From Lentisphaerota bacterium (GTDB taxonomy: Bacteria > Verrucomicrobiota > Lentisphaeria > Victivallales > Victivallaceae), in assembly GCA_015061805.1 (NCBI GenBank), contig SUVV01000003.1, forward strand, positions 110,839 through 174,838: 64,000 nt of DNA, read 5' to 3'. Below, one piece after another: positions 45,348-53,524 of this stretch. Position 1 is the stretch's first letter; each line of letters starts with the position of its first letter. Position numbers and translations under genes: made by a program. Under the pieces are notes generated by a model that saw only the letters and a list, made by a program, of their open reading frames with translations, did no database searches and was not told where the DNA came from.

Positions 45348-47071
45348 TATTTATTTTCTCCTTTTGCCATGCGGCGGATGGCTTTCTTGGGGCAGATATC
45401 CACGCAGCTGTTGCAGCGGGTACATTTATCGGGATCGATAACGAAATCAGCGGAGATCGCTTCGACCGGACAACTGCGGATACAAAGTTTGCATTTGATA
45501 CACTTGGCTTGATCCAGAACGATATCGGAAAGAGCATTGCACTGGGCGGCACGGCAACTTTTCTGATTGACGTGTTCCAGATATTCGTCACGGTAGTACC
45601 TCAAAGTGGCAAGCACCGGATTGGGGGCAGTCTGTCCCAGTCCGCAGAGGGAACCGGCTTTGATCTTGTTGCCGAGCTCTTCGAGGGTATCCAGATCGGC
45701 TTCGCATCCTTTACCGGCGACGATCCGTTCGAGAATTTCAAACATGCGGGTCGTACCGACGCGGCAGAAGGTGCATTTACCGCAGCTTTCGCGGTGGGTG
45801 AAGTCGAGGAAGTACCGGGCAGTTTCCACCATACAGCGGTCATTGCCGATGACGATCATACCGCCGGAACCCATGATCGCGCCGAGCGAACGGAGTGAAT
45901 CATAGTCAACCGGAGTATCAAACATGTCTTTGGGAATACATCCGCCGGAAGGACCGCCGGTCTGCACCGCTTTGACCTTTTCCGGGTCGGCGCCGCCGAT
46001 ATCGAAAACGATTTCAGAGATGGTGGTTCCCATGGGAACTTCGACCAGACCGGGATATTCGAGGTCACCGGCGAGCGCGAAGATCTTGGTGCCTCTGCCG
46101 CCGGCAGTACCGACTTTGGCGAATTCAGCGCCGCCTTCGCGCAGGATGAGCGGGACGTTACCGAAAGTTTCGACGTTGTTGATCATGGTCGGTTTACCCT
46201 GATAGCCGCTGTCGGTCGGGAACGGCGGACGGAAACGGGGCATGCCGCGCTGACCTTCAAGAGAAGCGATAAGAGCAGTTTCTTCACCGCAGACGAAAGC
46301 ACCGGCACCCTCTTTGATGTAGATATCGATCTCTCTGCCGTTGATGATATTGAGTCCGTTGGCTTTGATCTGACTGATGGCAATATTGAGGTTGTCGATC
46401 GCCATGGGATATTCGGCACGGCAGTAGATGATGATCTTGGTACCGCCGGTGGCATGGGCGGCGATGAGCATACCTTCGAGAACCTGATGGGGGACGCTCT
46501 CCATAAGCGAGCGATCCATAAAGGCACCGGGGTCGCCTTCATCGGCGTTGCAGACGATGATCTTTTCATCGGAATCCTTGGCGGCGAGGAAACTCCACTT
46601 CATACCGGTGGAGAAACCGCCGCCTCCGCGACCGCGCAAACCGGAAAGTTTGATCTCTTCGACCACGGCTTCGGGGGGCATGGTGAGCGCCTTTTTCAGA
46701 CCTTCATAGCCGCCGAAACTCACATAGTCATCGAAGTTCACCGGGTCGATTTTTCCCGCCATGGAAAGGACTTTGACCAATTCCTTGGCTTTACGCTTGG
46801 CAGGGATGGTGAATCTTCCCTGTTCGCCGAGAGCGAGAATATTGGCAACCGCTTCAGAAGTTCCGGGAACGTTGTTGTAGAAAATGGAAGACCCGTCTTT
46901 GAGTACCGCTTCGACCAGCGGTTCGGCGTAGCAGTGACCGAGACAGCCGACTTTGACCACCGGGATATCTCCGGCGGCGGCGGTCAATTCTTTATAAACG
47001 GCTTCACCGCCGGCGGCGATACCGCAGCTGACAAGACCGATTTTGATTTGTTTGATTTCAGCGGAGATCAT
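45347..47071 (-). CDS. NuoF-like flavin/iron-sulfur subunit of an electron-bifurcating complex
   Basis: A 574-residue NADH-binding subunit. Residues 1-95 are a thioredoxin-like [2Fe-2S] domain (VSCGIAAGG, VGCLGHCYAEP). The NuoF core has GLRGRGGGGFSTGMKWSF (NADH/FMN), NADEGDPGAFMDRSLME, and the N3-type cluster ESCGKCTFCRVGTTRM. The C-terminus adds two [4Fe-4S] ferredoxin motifs (CIKCKLCIRSCP, CTRCNSCVDICP). This is the HydB/StnB/BfuB architecture where FMN is the bifurcation site. Four-base overlap (ATGA) with the NuoE-like gene and one-base overlap with the GltD-like gene imply equal expression of all three. Confidence 0.93.
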   Translation of the reverse strand: MISAEIKQIKIGLVSCGIAAGGEAVYKELTAAAGDIPVVKVGCLGHCYAEPLVEAVLKDGSSIFYNNVPGTSEAVANILALGEQGRFTIPAKRKAKELVKVLSMAGKIDPVNFDDYVSFGGYEGLKKALTMPPEAVVEEIKLSGLRGRGGGGFSTGMKWSFLAAKDSDEKIIVCNADEGDPGAFMDRSLMESVPHQVLEGMLIAAHATGGTKIIIYCRAEYPMAIDNLNIAISQIKANGLNIINGREIDIYIKEGAGAFVCGEETALIASLEGQRGMPRFRPPFPTDSGYQGKPTMINNVETFGNVPLILREGGAEFAKVGTAGGRGTKIFALAGDLEYPGLVEVPMGTTISEIVFDIGGADPEKVKAVQTGGPSGGCIPKDMFDTPVDYDSLRSLGAIMGSGGMIVIGNDRCMVETARYFLDFTHRESCGKCTFCRVGTTRMFEILERIVAGKGCEADLDTLEELGNKIKAGSLCGLGQTAPNPVLATLRYYRDEYLEHVNQKSCRAAQCNALSDIVLDQAKCIKCKLCIRSCPVEAISADFVIDPDKCTRCNSCVDICPKKAIRRMAKGENK

Positions 47072-47520
47072 TTTGCAGCGTACTCCTTGAGAATTTTCAT
47101 CATGGTACGGCGGTCAAGTTTGGCGTGAACTTTACCGTTGACACTCATCACCGGAGCCAGACTGCAGCAGCCGAGACAGGCGACAGTTTCCAGAGAGAAA
47201 ACGCCGTCGGGAGCAGTTTCGCCCGGATTGAGTCCGAGTTCCTGATTGAGCCAGGTATGGATCAGCGGAGCGCCTTTGAGGTGGCAGGCGGTACCGTCGC
47301 AGACCGCGATCTTGTACTTACCCGGTTTGACCCGTTTGAACTGGGCATAAAAACTGATGACACCTTCCACATCGGCTTCCGGTCTGCCGAAGTATTCGGC
47401 GGCGGTCCGGATCGCATCGTCGGAAACATAACCGTACGCGGACTGGATCGCCTGCAAACCTTTGATAAGGTTGCCGGGATCGCGTTCGATTTTGTTCAGA
47501 AAAGAGAAATCTTCCTGCAT
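47068..47520 (-). CDS. NuoE-like [2Fe-2S] subunit of the bifurcating complex
   Basis: A 150-residue thioredoxin-like ferredoxin. Ligands are in VCDGTACHLKGA (Cys pair, C-x4-C) and VACLGCCSLAPVMSVNG. The N-terminal helical bundle (LIKGLQAIQSAYGYVSDDAI) is typical of NuoE/HydC. It passes electrons to or from the NuoF-like FMN subunit. First gene of the unit; its promoter at 47630-47658 overlaps the end of the preceding glycosidase gene. CAGGTAG lies about 10 bases before the ATG. Confidence 0.93.
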   Translation of the reverse strand: MQEDFSFLNKIERDPGNLIKGLQAIQSAYGYVSDDAIRTAAEYFGRPEADVEGVISFYAQFKRVKPGKYKIAVCDGTACHLKGAPLIHTWLNQELGLNPGETAPDGVFSLETVACLGCCSLAPVMSVNGKVHAKLDRRTMMKILKEYAAK

Positions 47521-47629
47521 ATTCTACACTACCTGACTTATTGGCGGCAATTCACTTTGAAAGAGCGCACCGTTTGGTTGAAAAATACAATACGTCCCGT
47601 AGGGACGAACTAAAATTACACCTGCCGAT

Positions 47630-47658
47630 AATATATCACACAAGCGCTTCTTTTTCAA
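47630..47658 (-). promoter_or_regulatory. Promoter of the bifurcating-complex operon
   Basis: Minus strand: TTGAAA (47653-47658), 17-base spacer, TATATT (47630-47635). The -35 box lies inside the 3' end of the glycosidase gene; the leader is about 105 bases and contains CGTCCC-GTA-GGGACG (47592-47607). Confidence 0.75.
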
Positions 47659-48832
47659 GTGAAAATACCCTCCGGTACGCCTCCCGGAAGAATAAAAGTG
47701 CAGGAGTATAATTTCCGTTGTTTCCGATCGGCGCTCCGGTTTCCGGATGAAGTTCCTGAGTAAACGGATTATCGTGCCGGATAAACGCTTTCAAATAGCG
47801 TTTCATGATCCGGGTCAACTCATCGGAACGGCGGTAATGTTCCATCCAGAGCGGCAGCCGGAGCAGAGTGAGAAGCTGGGTATTGCCGCCCCAGCAATTG
47901 TGGGGATGATCAGCGTTGTAAGAGGGATCGGAAACCGATACCGAGGGGAATGGATACGGCACGGCGAACTCATTTTCATTTTCAAAATAGCGGTTATAAA
48001 TCCGGTCAAAAAGCGCCTGATCGACGACATGATTGAGAAAAATCCGGGTGATGTGTTCAGTGCGGTATTTGCGGAAAACACCTTGAGAAAGATCATAGAA
48101 AAATTCATCATCACGGTCAAAGAGATGAGTATGAATGGCACTTTTGAGCATTTCGGCTTCAACTCTCAACTCCTTTGCCTCCTGCGGTTTGTCCAACATT
48201 TCAGCAAGTTCGGCAAGCGCTTCAAGTCCGCCGAAGCGCATGGCACTCAAATCGGCGGCGGCAATGGGCATGCAGGGCAATTCCGGCATATTTCCCGCCC
48301 ACTTGTCCGGACAGGGGTTGGGAATACCGCCATCCATTACCCGGCGGGAATTGTCATGCCCGGTATCAAAGGCACAATACATATCGACCAACCCCAGAGC
48401 GTTGCGGCTGCGATATTGTTTCAGCCATGAATCGTAGCGGATACCTGCTTCGTAGATCCGGGCGAAATCGGCTTCCGGACGATTGAGTTTGCGGGCGGTT
48501 TCAAGTGCGCAGCGGGCAAACGGCCACACGGTCTGCAGCTGGGAAACGCACACCCGGAAGGGATCGAAGCGGAAAGCATAAGGAAGCAGACCATCGGGCT
48601 GTTGATGCCTCATAAAAATATTCTGGGAATTCCAGGCGATATCCGGGAAGAGGTCAGCGGCGAAGAAACAGTCCTGATTGTGTTCGAGCCAGATACCGTT
48701 GTATTCGGCTCCGGCGAGCAGAACCGGAGGATTTCCGTCGGCATCGTGCAGGATATTTCCGGCAAGCAGTTGCGGTATGGAATTATTTATGTCGGCAAGC
48801 CGCCGTTGTTCTTCAGCAGAAAAATTATTCAT
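47636..48832 (-). CDS. (alpha/alpha)6-barrel glycosidase (MGH1/GH63-like)
   Basis: A 398-residue cytoplasmic protein without signal peptide. Repeated aromatic helices and motifs such as EYNGIWLEHNQDCFFAADLF, RHQQPDGLLPYAFR, YDSWLKQYRS, FDTGHDNSRRVMDGG and NCWGGNTQLLTLLRL resemble glucosidase-fold (GH63/GH37/MGH1-like) enzymes; D/E residues in TGHDNS and in the late ELHPETGAP are candidates for catalysis. It probably hydrolyses a small oligosaccharide or glycoside. ATG 48832 has AGGA 7 bases upstream; promoter at 48859-48887. Substrate cannot be predicted. Confidence 0.75.
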   Translation of the reverse strand: MNNFSAEEQRRLADINNSIPQLLAGNILHDADGNPPVLLAGAEYNGIWLEHNQDCFFAADLFPDIAWNSQNIFMRHQQPDGLLPYAFRFDPFRVCVSQLQTVWPFARCALETARKLNRPEADFARIYEAGIRYDSWLKQYRSRNALGLVDMYCAFDTGHDNSRRVMDGGIPNPCPDKWAGNMPELPCMPIAAADLSAMRFGGLEALAELAEMLDKPQEAKELRVEAEMLKSAIHTHLFDRDDEFFYDLSQGVFRKYRTEHITRIFLNHVVDQALFDRIYNRYFENENEFAVPYPFPSVSVSDPSYNADHPHNCWGGNTQLLTLLRLPLWMEHYRRSDELTRIMKRYLKAFIRHDNPFTQELHPETGAPIGNNGNYTPALLFFREAYRRVFSLEKEALV

Positions 48833-48858
48833 GGTGTTGTCCTTTTTATTTGCGCCAT

Positions 48859-48887
48859 AATATAGCACCATTATCGGTTTCCGGCAA
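48859..48887 (-). promoter_or_regulatory. Promoter of the (alpha/alpha)6 glycosidase gene
   Basis: Minus strand: TTGCCG (48882-48887), 17-base spacer ending TGC (extended -10), TATATT (48859-48864). Confidence 0.65.
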
Positions 48888-48965
48888 CAGAAACCGGGAA
48901 AATAACGCAGGATTGCAACACAACATTGCTTGTGCGCGAACCATAAACCGCCGTCCGACAGGCGC

Positions 48966-48999
48966 AAAAAAGCCGCGCAGTTTCACACTTCGCGCGGCT
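48966..48999 (-). terminator. Terminator after the 34-residue membrane protein
   Basis: Minus strand: AGCCGCGC, 13-base loop, GCGCGGCT, then TTTTT. It ends the unit of the genes at 49041 and 49235. Confidence 0.8.
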
Positions 49000-49040
49000 C
49001 CAGGCAGGCACCGGCGGGCGCCTGCCGTCCGTTGTTTTGT

Positions 49041-49145
49041 TCAAGCAACGAAAATATAGTAAACCATGACTCCGGCGACGACCATAAGTCCGCAGAATCC
49101 ATAGATGATGACATCTTCCCAGTGTTTTTTGACAAAGTTGCTCAT
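49041..49145 (-). CDS. Small single-span membrane protein (34 aa)
   Basis: A 34-codon frame: a short basic start (MSNFVKKHWEDV) followed by one hydrophobic helix (IIYGFCGLMVVAGVMVYYIF) and VA. GGAG lies 12 bases upstream; an in-frame ATG 18 bases earlier overlaps that site. It is followed 42 bases later by a strong terminator and is preceded, on the same strand, by the gene at 49235, so it looks like a genuine second gene of a small operon. Function unknown; such proteins often stabilise or regulate membrane complexes. Confidence 0.6.
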   Translation of the reverse strand: MSNFVKKHWEDVIIYGFCGLMVVAGVMVYYIFVA

Positions 49146-49234
49146 AATAACAGTTTTCTCCATTTGAAATTGCAGTTTTTGCCGGAGGAATATCCGGCGG
49201 TCATGCCGCGGAAAAGATGCGGCTTTTCAATGAA

Positions 49235-49660
49235 TCAAACTGCGGAAGGTCCGGCGCGCGGCGGGAGTGAATGTTGAAGAAAACTTTGAAATGAAAAATG
49301 ATAATCCGGACGTTGACCGGAATTTCCCCAAACTTGCGGAAGCAGCCAGGATTCCAGATTGCAGATACCGGCAGTTCCGCCGCGCAGCAGCCGCAACGCG
49401 ACCGGTTCATTGCCGCGCCGGGAAACGATGACCGGAGGAAGAGTTCCGGGGATGGCACCTTGAAGTGTTCCGCGATCCCGGTTTTCGCAGGGAGCAGGAT
49501 TCAGCGGAATATGTTGCTGAGGCAGGGTGTAAATCTGTTGAACGGCTTCGGTTTTCTGCTCCGGAGTACCGGGAACAAAGAAAATCCCCCACAGCGCCGC
49601 GATGAGCAGGAGCGCCGGAGATATTCTTAAATAGAGCAGATTTTCCCGGAAACGTTTCAT
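49235..49660 (-). CDS. Unknown protein with one N-terminal membrane helix
   Basis: A 141-residue protein: basic start (MKRFRENLLYLR), a helix at about 13-30 (ISPALLLIAALWGIFFV), then a soluble Pro-rich region and a C-terminal Arg/Gly part. It is supported by a very good ribosome site (AGGAGG, 7 bases before the ATG) and a consensus promoter, although no family is recognised. The 34-residue membrane protein follows after 90 bases. The C-terminal third could be out of frame if a frameshift exists; nothing proves it. Confidence 0.6.
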   Translation of the reverse strand: MKRFRENLLYLRISPALLLIAALWGIFFVPGTPEQKTEAVQQIYTLPQQHIPLNPAPCENRDRGTLQGAIPGTLPPVIVSRRGNEPVALRLLRGGTAGICNLESWLLPQVWGNSGQRPDYHFSFQSFLQHSLPPRAGPSAV

Positions 49661-49680
49661 TATATTCCTCCTGAAGATAT

Positions 49681-49709
49681 AAAATAATCTGTTAAGCCGG
49701 ATTTGTCAA
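49681..49709 (-). promoter_or_regulatory. Promoter of the small membrane-protein unit
   Basis: Minus strand: TTGACA (49704-49709), 17-base spacer, TATTTT (49681-49686). Confidence 0.7.
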
Positions 49710-49750
49710 GTTCCGACTTATTTTGAATGCTGTTTTTATTTACGGGACTC

Positions 49751-49779
49751 TTGCAAAAATCGCGTCCGGATGCTATTTT
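49751..49779 (+). promoter_or_regulatory. Promoter of the EamA transporter gene
   Basis: TTGCAA (49751-49756), 17-base spacer ending TGC (extended -10), TATTTT (49774-49779). Confidence 0.6.
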
Positions 49780-49828
49780 AGAATTTCTGCTTTATCTGTC
49801 TGTGCACTTGAAATTTTTGGAGAAGTTT

Positions 49829-50713
49829 ATGAAAAAATTGTGGGGTTCAACGGCAATGATCATTGCCACGATTCTGTGGGGAATATCGTTTTCTGCCCAG
49901 AGCAGCGGGATGCGCTTTGTCGAACCGATGCTGTTTACCGCGTTCCGTTCCGCAGTTGCGGTGGCGGCGCTGATCGCGGTGATAATGATCTTTGATATGG
50001 TAAAGTTCAAACGCCTGACGCTGTGGGGCGATGCCGCCGCTGCAAAAGCAAAGAAAAATCTGCTCATGGGCGGCATGTGGTGCGGTATCGTCATTACAGC
50101 GGCAAGCATTTTCCAGCAATTCGGTTTGAAGTACACCAGTGCCGGAAAAACCGGATTCCTCACCGCGCTTTACATCGTGATCGTACCGGTTATGGGATTG
50201 TTTTTCAAGCGTAAAAGTTCATGGATACTCTGGCTGGCAGTGGCGCTGGCTCTCGCCGGTTCATGGCTGCTCTGCGGCGGCATAGGCTCGGTCGGCAAAG
50301 GAGAAATATTTGTCATAATCTGCGCCTTTATCTATTCGATACACATCATGGTCATCGACCATTATGCCGCCCGCTGTGATTGTGTCCGGCTGTCGGCATT
50401 GCAATTTACCGTGGCAACGGTGCTGGCGGCGATCGCTTCACCCATTGCCGGGGAACCGTGGGTTGCCGCCGACATTGCAAAAACTGCGCCCTACTGGCTT
50501 TTTTGCGGTATCGGTTCCAGCGCGATTGCTTTCACCTTGCAGATGGTATCCCAGAAATATCTGCATCCGGTGACCGCAACACTGCTGATGAGTCTGGAAT
50601 CGGTCTTTGCGGCACTCGGAGGCTGGATATTTTTGAATGAGGTATTGTCCGGACGTGAACTCGCCGGTTGTGCAATCATATTCGCAGCGGTCATCGCCGC
50701 CCAGAAAAAGTGA
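49829..50713 (+). CDS. EamA/DMT-family transporter
   Basis: A 294-residue ten-helix drug/metabolite transporter made of two EamA repeats. Recognisable are the first repeat start MIIATILWGISFSAQSSGM with FRSAVAVAAL, QQFGLKYTSAGKTGFLTALYIVIVP, and the second repeat end YLHPVTATLLMSLESVFAALGGWIFLNEVL. ATG 49829 follows GGAG at 6 bases; a longer frame from 49727 overlaps the promoter. Exports or imports small metabolites; substrate unknown. Monocistronic; acpS lies convergently 9 bases beyond its stop. Confidence 0.88.
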   Translation: MKKLWGSTAMIIATILWGISFSAQSSGMRFVEPMLFTAFRSAVAVAALIAVIMIFDMVKFKRLTLWGDAAAAKAKKNLLMGGMWCGIVITAASIFQQFGLKYTSAGKTGFLTALYIVIVPVMGLFFKRKSSWILWLAVALALAGSWLLCGGIGSVGKGEIFVIICAFIYSIHIMVIDHYAARCDCVRLSALQFTVATVLAAIASPIAGEPWVAADIAKTAPYWLFCGIGSSAIAFTLQMVSQKYLHPVTATLLMSLESVFAALGGWIFLNEVLSGRELAGCAIIFAAVIAAQKK

Positions 50714-50722
50714 TCTGCCGTT

Positions 50723-51103
50723 CTATCCGGAAATGATCACGGTCGCAACAGCGTAGTGGCGTTCGTGACTGATGGAGAGCATTATTCTTTTGCCGCCGAG
50801 TTCTTCAAGGGCGGCTTTTCCGGCTCCGGTCAGGGTGATCTGCGGCTTGCCGGAAACATCGTTCAATATCTCGATATCGGTAAAATTGCAGTGCGCGCCG
50901 ATGCCGCATCCCAGCGCCTTGGCACACGCCTCTTTTGCCGCCCAGCGTCCGGCGTAAAAAGTGACCGGATTACCCTTTTTAACGGCAAGAACGATCTCTT
51001 TTTCCGTCAGCAAACGGCTGTTGAAACTCTCCGCATGGCGCGCCAATACGGCGGCAATGCGCCCGACTTCAACAATATCTGTTCCGATTCCGATGATATC
51101 CAT
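50723..51103 (-). CDS. acpS: Holo-[acyl-carrier-protein] synthase
   Basis: Transfers 4'-phosphopantetheine from CoA to acyl carrier protein. The 126 residues show the family blocks IIGIGTDIVEVGRI (Asp8 binds Mg2+), FYAGRWAAKEACAKALG (second metal ligand Glu) and LSISHERHYAVATVI. Length is standard. No good ribosome site is visible before the ATG, and the GGGGACT/AGTCCCC palindrome at about 51125-51141 lies between it and the ROK kinase gene, 126 bases upstream. Confidence 0.95.
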   Translation of the reverse strand: MDIIGIGTDIVEVGRIAAVLARHAESFNSRLLTEKEIVLAVKKGNPVTFYAGRWAAKEACAKALGCGIGAHCNFTDIEILNDVSGKPQITLTGAGKAALEELGGKRIMLSISHERHYAVATVIISG

Positions 51104-51185
51104 AATTCGCTGGAATGGATTTCACGGGGACTCAAGTCCCCGTAAAATTCATCTGTTTTTATTTACAATTATTTTCGGAGCATTA

Positions 51186-51214
51186 CTGCCGTCCGGCGAA
51201 GCCGCCGGCGGCAG
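51186..51214. repeat. GC-rich palindrome between ROK kinase and acpS
   Basis: CTGCCG T CCGGCG / AAGC / CGCCGG CGGCAG forms a 12-bp stem with one bulge. It has no T tract and may be a REP-like repeat or a transcript stabiliser. Confidence 0.5.
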
Positions 51215-51229
51215 ATTTTATCAGTTTTA

Positions 51230-52612
51230 TTACAGAGACGCGGCGATCACCGCCTGACCGTGCCGCTTGAAAGTTTCATCCGGGATGTGGATCTCCACCG
51301 AAAGTTCCGGGAAAACTTCTTTGAGGACGCGGTTGGCTTCATTGATGATCTCGCTGCCGCCTTCGCCGCTGGAAACACGGCCGAGCAGCAGCAGATTGTC
51401 CAGTTTGTAGAAGTCGGCATAGTGTGCGATGGCGTAGCCGAGATAGACACCAATTGAACGGTAGATGCGGGAACTGCGTTCATCGTTTTCACTTCTTGCC
51501 TGCTGAACCAGTTTGAGGATATCCGGCAGTTTGGTTTCTGCGGGGAAATCAAAACCCGCCGCCTTGACCAGTCTGCCGACCGCCTGCTGGGACAAATAGG
51601 AAGCACCGACACCGCAATCGCCCGACCACTCATCGCGGGGGGAATCCGCCTGACGGTAGTCGACCGGAGCGAAAGCAAGTTCGTTGAGGTAATCGGTAAG
51701 ATTGCCTTCCGGGGTGACATATCCGACTGCTTCGCTGGTTCCCATGGCGAGTCCGATCAGAGAATTTTTCTGCAGACTGATGGCACCGGCAAGCGCGGTC
51801 ACTTCGCCGTCATTGAGCACGACGAAGGGAACGCCGGGGAACTCCTTGGCGATCTCAAGGAAAATCGGACGGACTTTGCTCTTGAAATCAGTTTCCGGAA
51901 TACCGCGGAAAAGAGAAGCGATCCGCGGCTGATTTTCCACATAGACACCGGCGGCGCTGCCGCCGATGGCATCGATGCGGGGCATCTTGGCGGCGGCACG
52001 GCGCAGTGAATCGAGAATGCCTTCCCGATGATAATTGACATCTTTCTGGAAATAGGGATCCCAGACCACCTCTTCGCTGTGAACCGCTTTGCCGTCAATA
52101 ACTGCGGCGCACTTGCGGTCAGATCCTCCGAGGTCGAAACCGATACGGCATCCTTCAAAGTTGCCGCCGAGTTTCATGGAGATGCTCTTTTCAGCCTTGG
52201 CCTGTTCAAAGGGAACGCTGACGACTTTGAATTCTTTACCGTAAATGCGTTCGCCCATCACGTCGTAGTCAAAGGCGCGTTCGCCGTCAGCAGAATAGGT
52301 TTCGGCGAGTTTTGCCGCGACCAGCGGCGCTCCGGCGATGGTGACTTCGCAGCCGCCGTACGCCCAGAGCATGAATTTCACAATACGTTCGACGTAATAG
52401 AAGTTGACATTGAGATTTTCCGCAGTATCAGCGAGCATGACCGAATCAAAGCGGGAAACCGCTCCGTTGGAACGTTCGCAGGTGATGGCGATCTTTACCG
52501 AATCCGCGGCGGCGGCGGCAAGTTTCCGGTATTCCCGGTTCCACAGCGCCGCCGGGACGAATCCGGGGTCAAGTTCCGGAGCAACCGGAGAAATCACATT
52601 GATTCTCTTCAT
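51230..52612 (-). CDS. ROK-family sugar kinase with long N-terminal domain
   Basis: A 460-residue protein. The actin-like ATPase core starts near residue 155 with IGFDLGGSDRKCAAVIDGK (phosphate-1 loop), followed by AIGGSAAGVYV, VVLNDGEVTAL (Asp is the catalytic base position) and GLAMGTSEAVGYV (phosphate-2). The usual ROK zinc motif CxCGxxGC is not visible. About 150 N-terminal residues precede the core, which ordinary ROK kinases of 300 residues lack. It is 9 bases after nagB on the same strand, so an amino-sugar (GlcNAc or glucosamine) kinase is the likeliest role. Confidence 0.75.
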   Translation of the reverse strand: MKRINVISPVAPELDPGFVPAALWNREYRKLAAAAADSVKIAITCERSNGAVSRFDSVMLADTAENLNVNFYYVERIVKFMLWAYGGCEVTIAGAPLVAAKLAETYSADGERAFDYDVMGERIYGKEFKVVSVPFEQAKAEKSISMKLGGNFEGCRIGFDLGGSDRKCAAVIDGKAVHSEEVVWDPYFQKDVNYHREGILDSLRRAAAKMPRIDAIGGSAAGVYVENQPRIASLFRGIPETDFKSKVRPIFLEIAKEFPGVPFVVLNDGEVTALAGAISLQKNSLIGLAMGTSEAVGYVTPEGNLTDYLNELAFAPVDYRQADSPRDEWSGDCGVGASYLSQQAVGRLVKAAGFDFPAETKLPDILKLVQQARSENDERSSRIYRSIGVYLGYAIAHYADFYKLDNLLLLGRVSSGEGGSEIINEANRVLKEVFPELSVEIHIPDETFKRHGQAVIAASL

Positions 52613-52621
52613 CGGTTTACC

Positions 52622-53407
52622 TCAGCGGTAGGCTTCCCATTTGGGATCGTTTTCAAAAACTTCTTTGTAGAAGTCCTTGAGTTTCAGATCGGCAGCGGCA
52701 TCTTCGTCGAGGATGATGACGGTATCCGGGTGCAGCTGAAGCGCGGTGGAGGAGATCATCGCGGTCATCGGACCTTCGATGGCGGCGGCGGCGATCGCGG
52801 CTTTGCGTTTGCCGGTGATCAGCTGAAGCACCTTCCTGGCATCGAGGACGGTTCCGACACCGGCGGTGAAAGCACGGCGCGGCATGGATTCGGGGGGATT
52901 GAAGTAGACCTTGTTCTGCTCGTAGGTGGTGCGGGTGAGGTAAGCAACATGGGTGCGGCTGGAGAAGCTGGTTCCGGGATCGTTGAAACCGACATGACCG
53001 GAATTGCCGATACCGACCAGCCAGAGGTCGATACCGCCAGCTTCGTCGATGGAATCATCATAACGGGCGGCTTCGGCTTCTTCATCTTCGGCAAGACCGT
53101 CGGGCAGATGGGTGTTGCGGATATCAATATTGACGTTGTTGAACAGATGTTTGTTCATGTAGTAGCGGTAGCTCTGGTCATGTTCGGGGGCAAGACCGGC
53201 ATATTCGTCGAGGTTCCAGGAACGCACCTGGGAAAAGTCGACTTCGCCAGCCTTGTTGAGCCGGGAAAGTTCAGCGTAAACGCCTTCCATGGTGGCACCG
53301 GTGGCAAGACCGAGTTTGAATTCCGGTTTGGCGTTGATCTCATCAGCGATCATACGGGCGGCGAGTTTTTCTGCACATTCGGCAGTTTTGCAGATGATGA
53401 TTTCCAT
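52622..53407 (-). CDS. nagB: Glucosamine-6-phosphate deaminase
   Basis: Converts glucosamine 6-phosphate to fructose 6-phosphate and ammonia. The 261 residues show GLATGATMEGVYAEL, SWNLDEYAGL (catalytic Asp), GIGNSGHVGFNDPG and TAGVGTVLDARKVL. ATG 53407 follows AAGG at 7 bases. First gene of a nagB-ROK kinase unit, so imported or recycled amino sugars would be phosphorylated and fed to glycolysis. A -10-like TATATT is at 53457-53462 on this strand, preceded by TGTGA, without a good -35. Confidence 0.95.
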   Translation of the reverse strand: MEIIICKTAECAEKLAARMIADEINAKPEFKLGLATGATMEGVYAELSRLNKAGEVDFSQVRSWNLDEYAGLAPEHDQSYRYYMNKHLFNNVNIDIRNTHLPDGLAEDEEAEAARYDDSIDEAGGIDLWLVGIGNSGHVGFNDPGTSFSSRTHVAYLTRTTYEQNKVYFNPPESMPRRAFTAGVGTVLDARKVLQLITGKRKAAIAAAAIEGPMTAMISSTALQLHPDTVIILDEDAAADLKLKDFYKEVFENDPKWEAYR

Positions 53408-53524
53408 AGGTGTACCTTTCTTGAATTGGTATTGTTGAAACATTGACAACAACTATAATATATCACATTTTATGCTTTTGGCTATGTAATTTTCGTCATA
53501 TTATATGCACAAATCAGATAAATT

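Noticed and set aside
43320..47520. NiFe- or FeFe-hydrogenase, or complex I (NuoEFG) operon
   Set aside because: No H-cluster or hydrogenase catalytic motif; the third protein has a GltD core in place of the NuoG molybdopterin-like domain.
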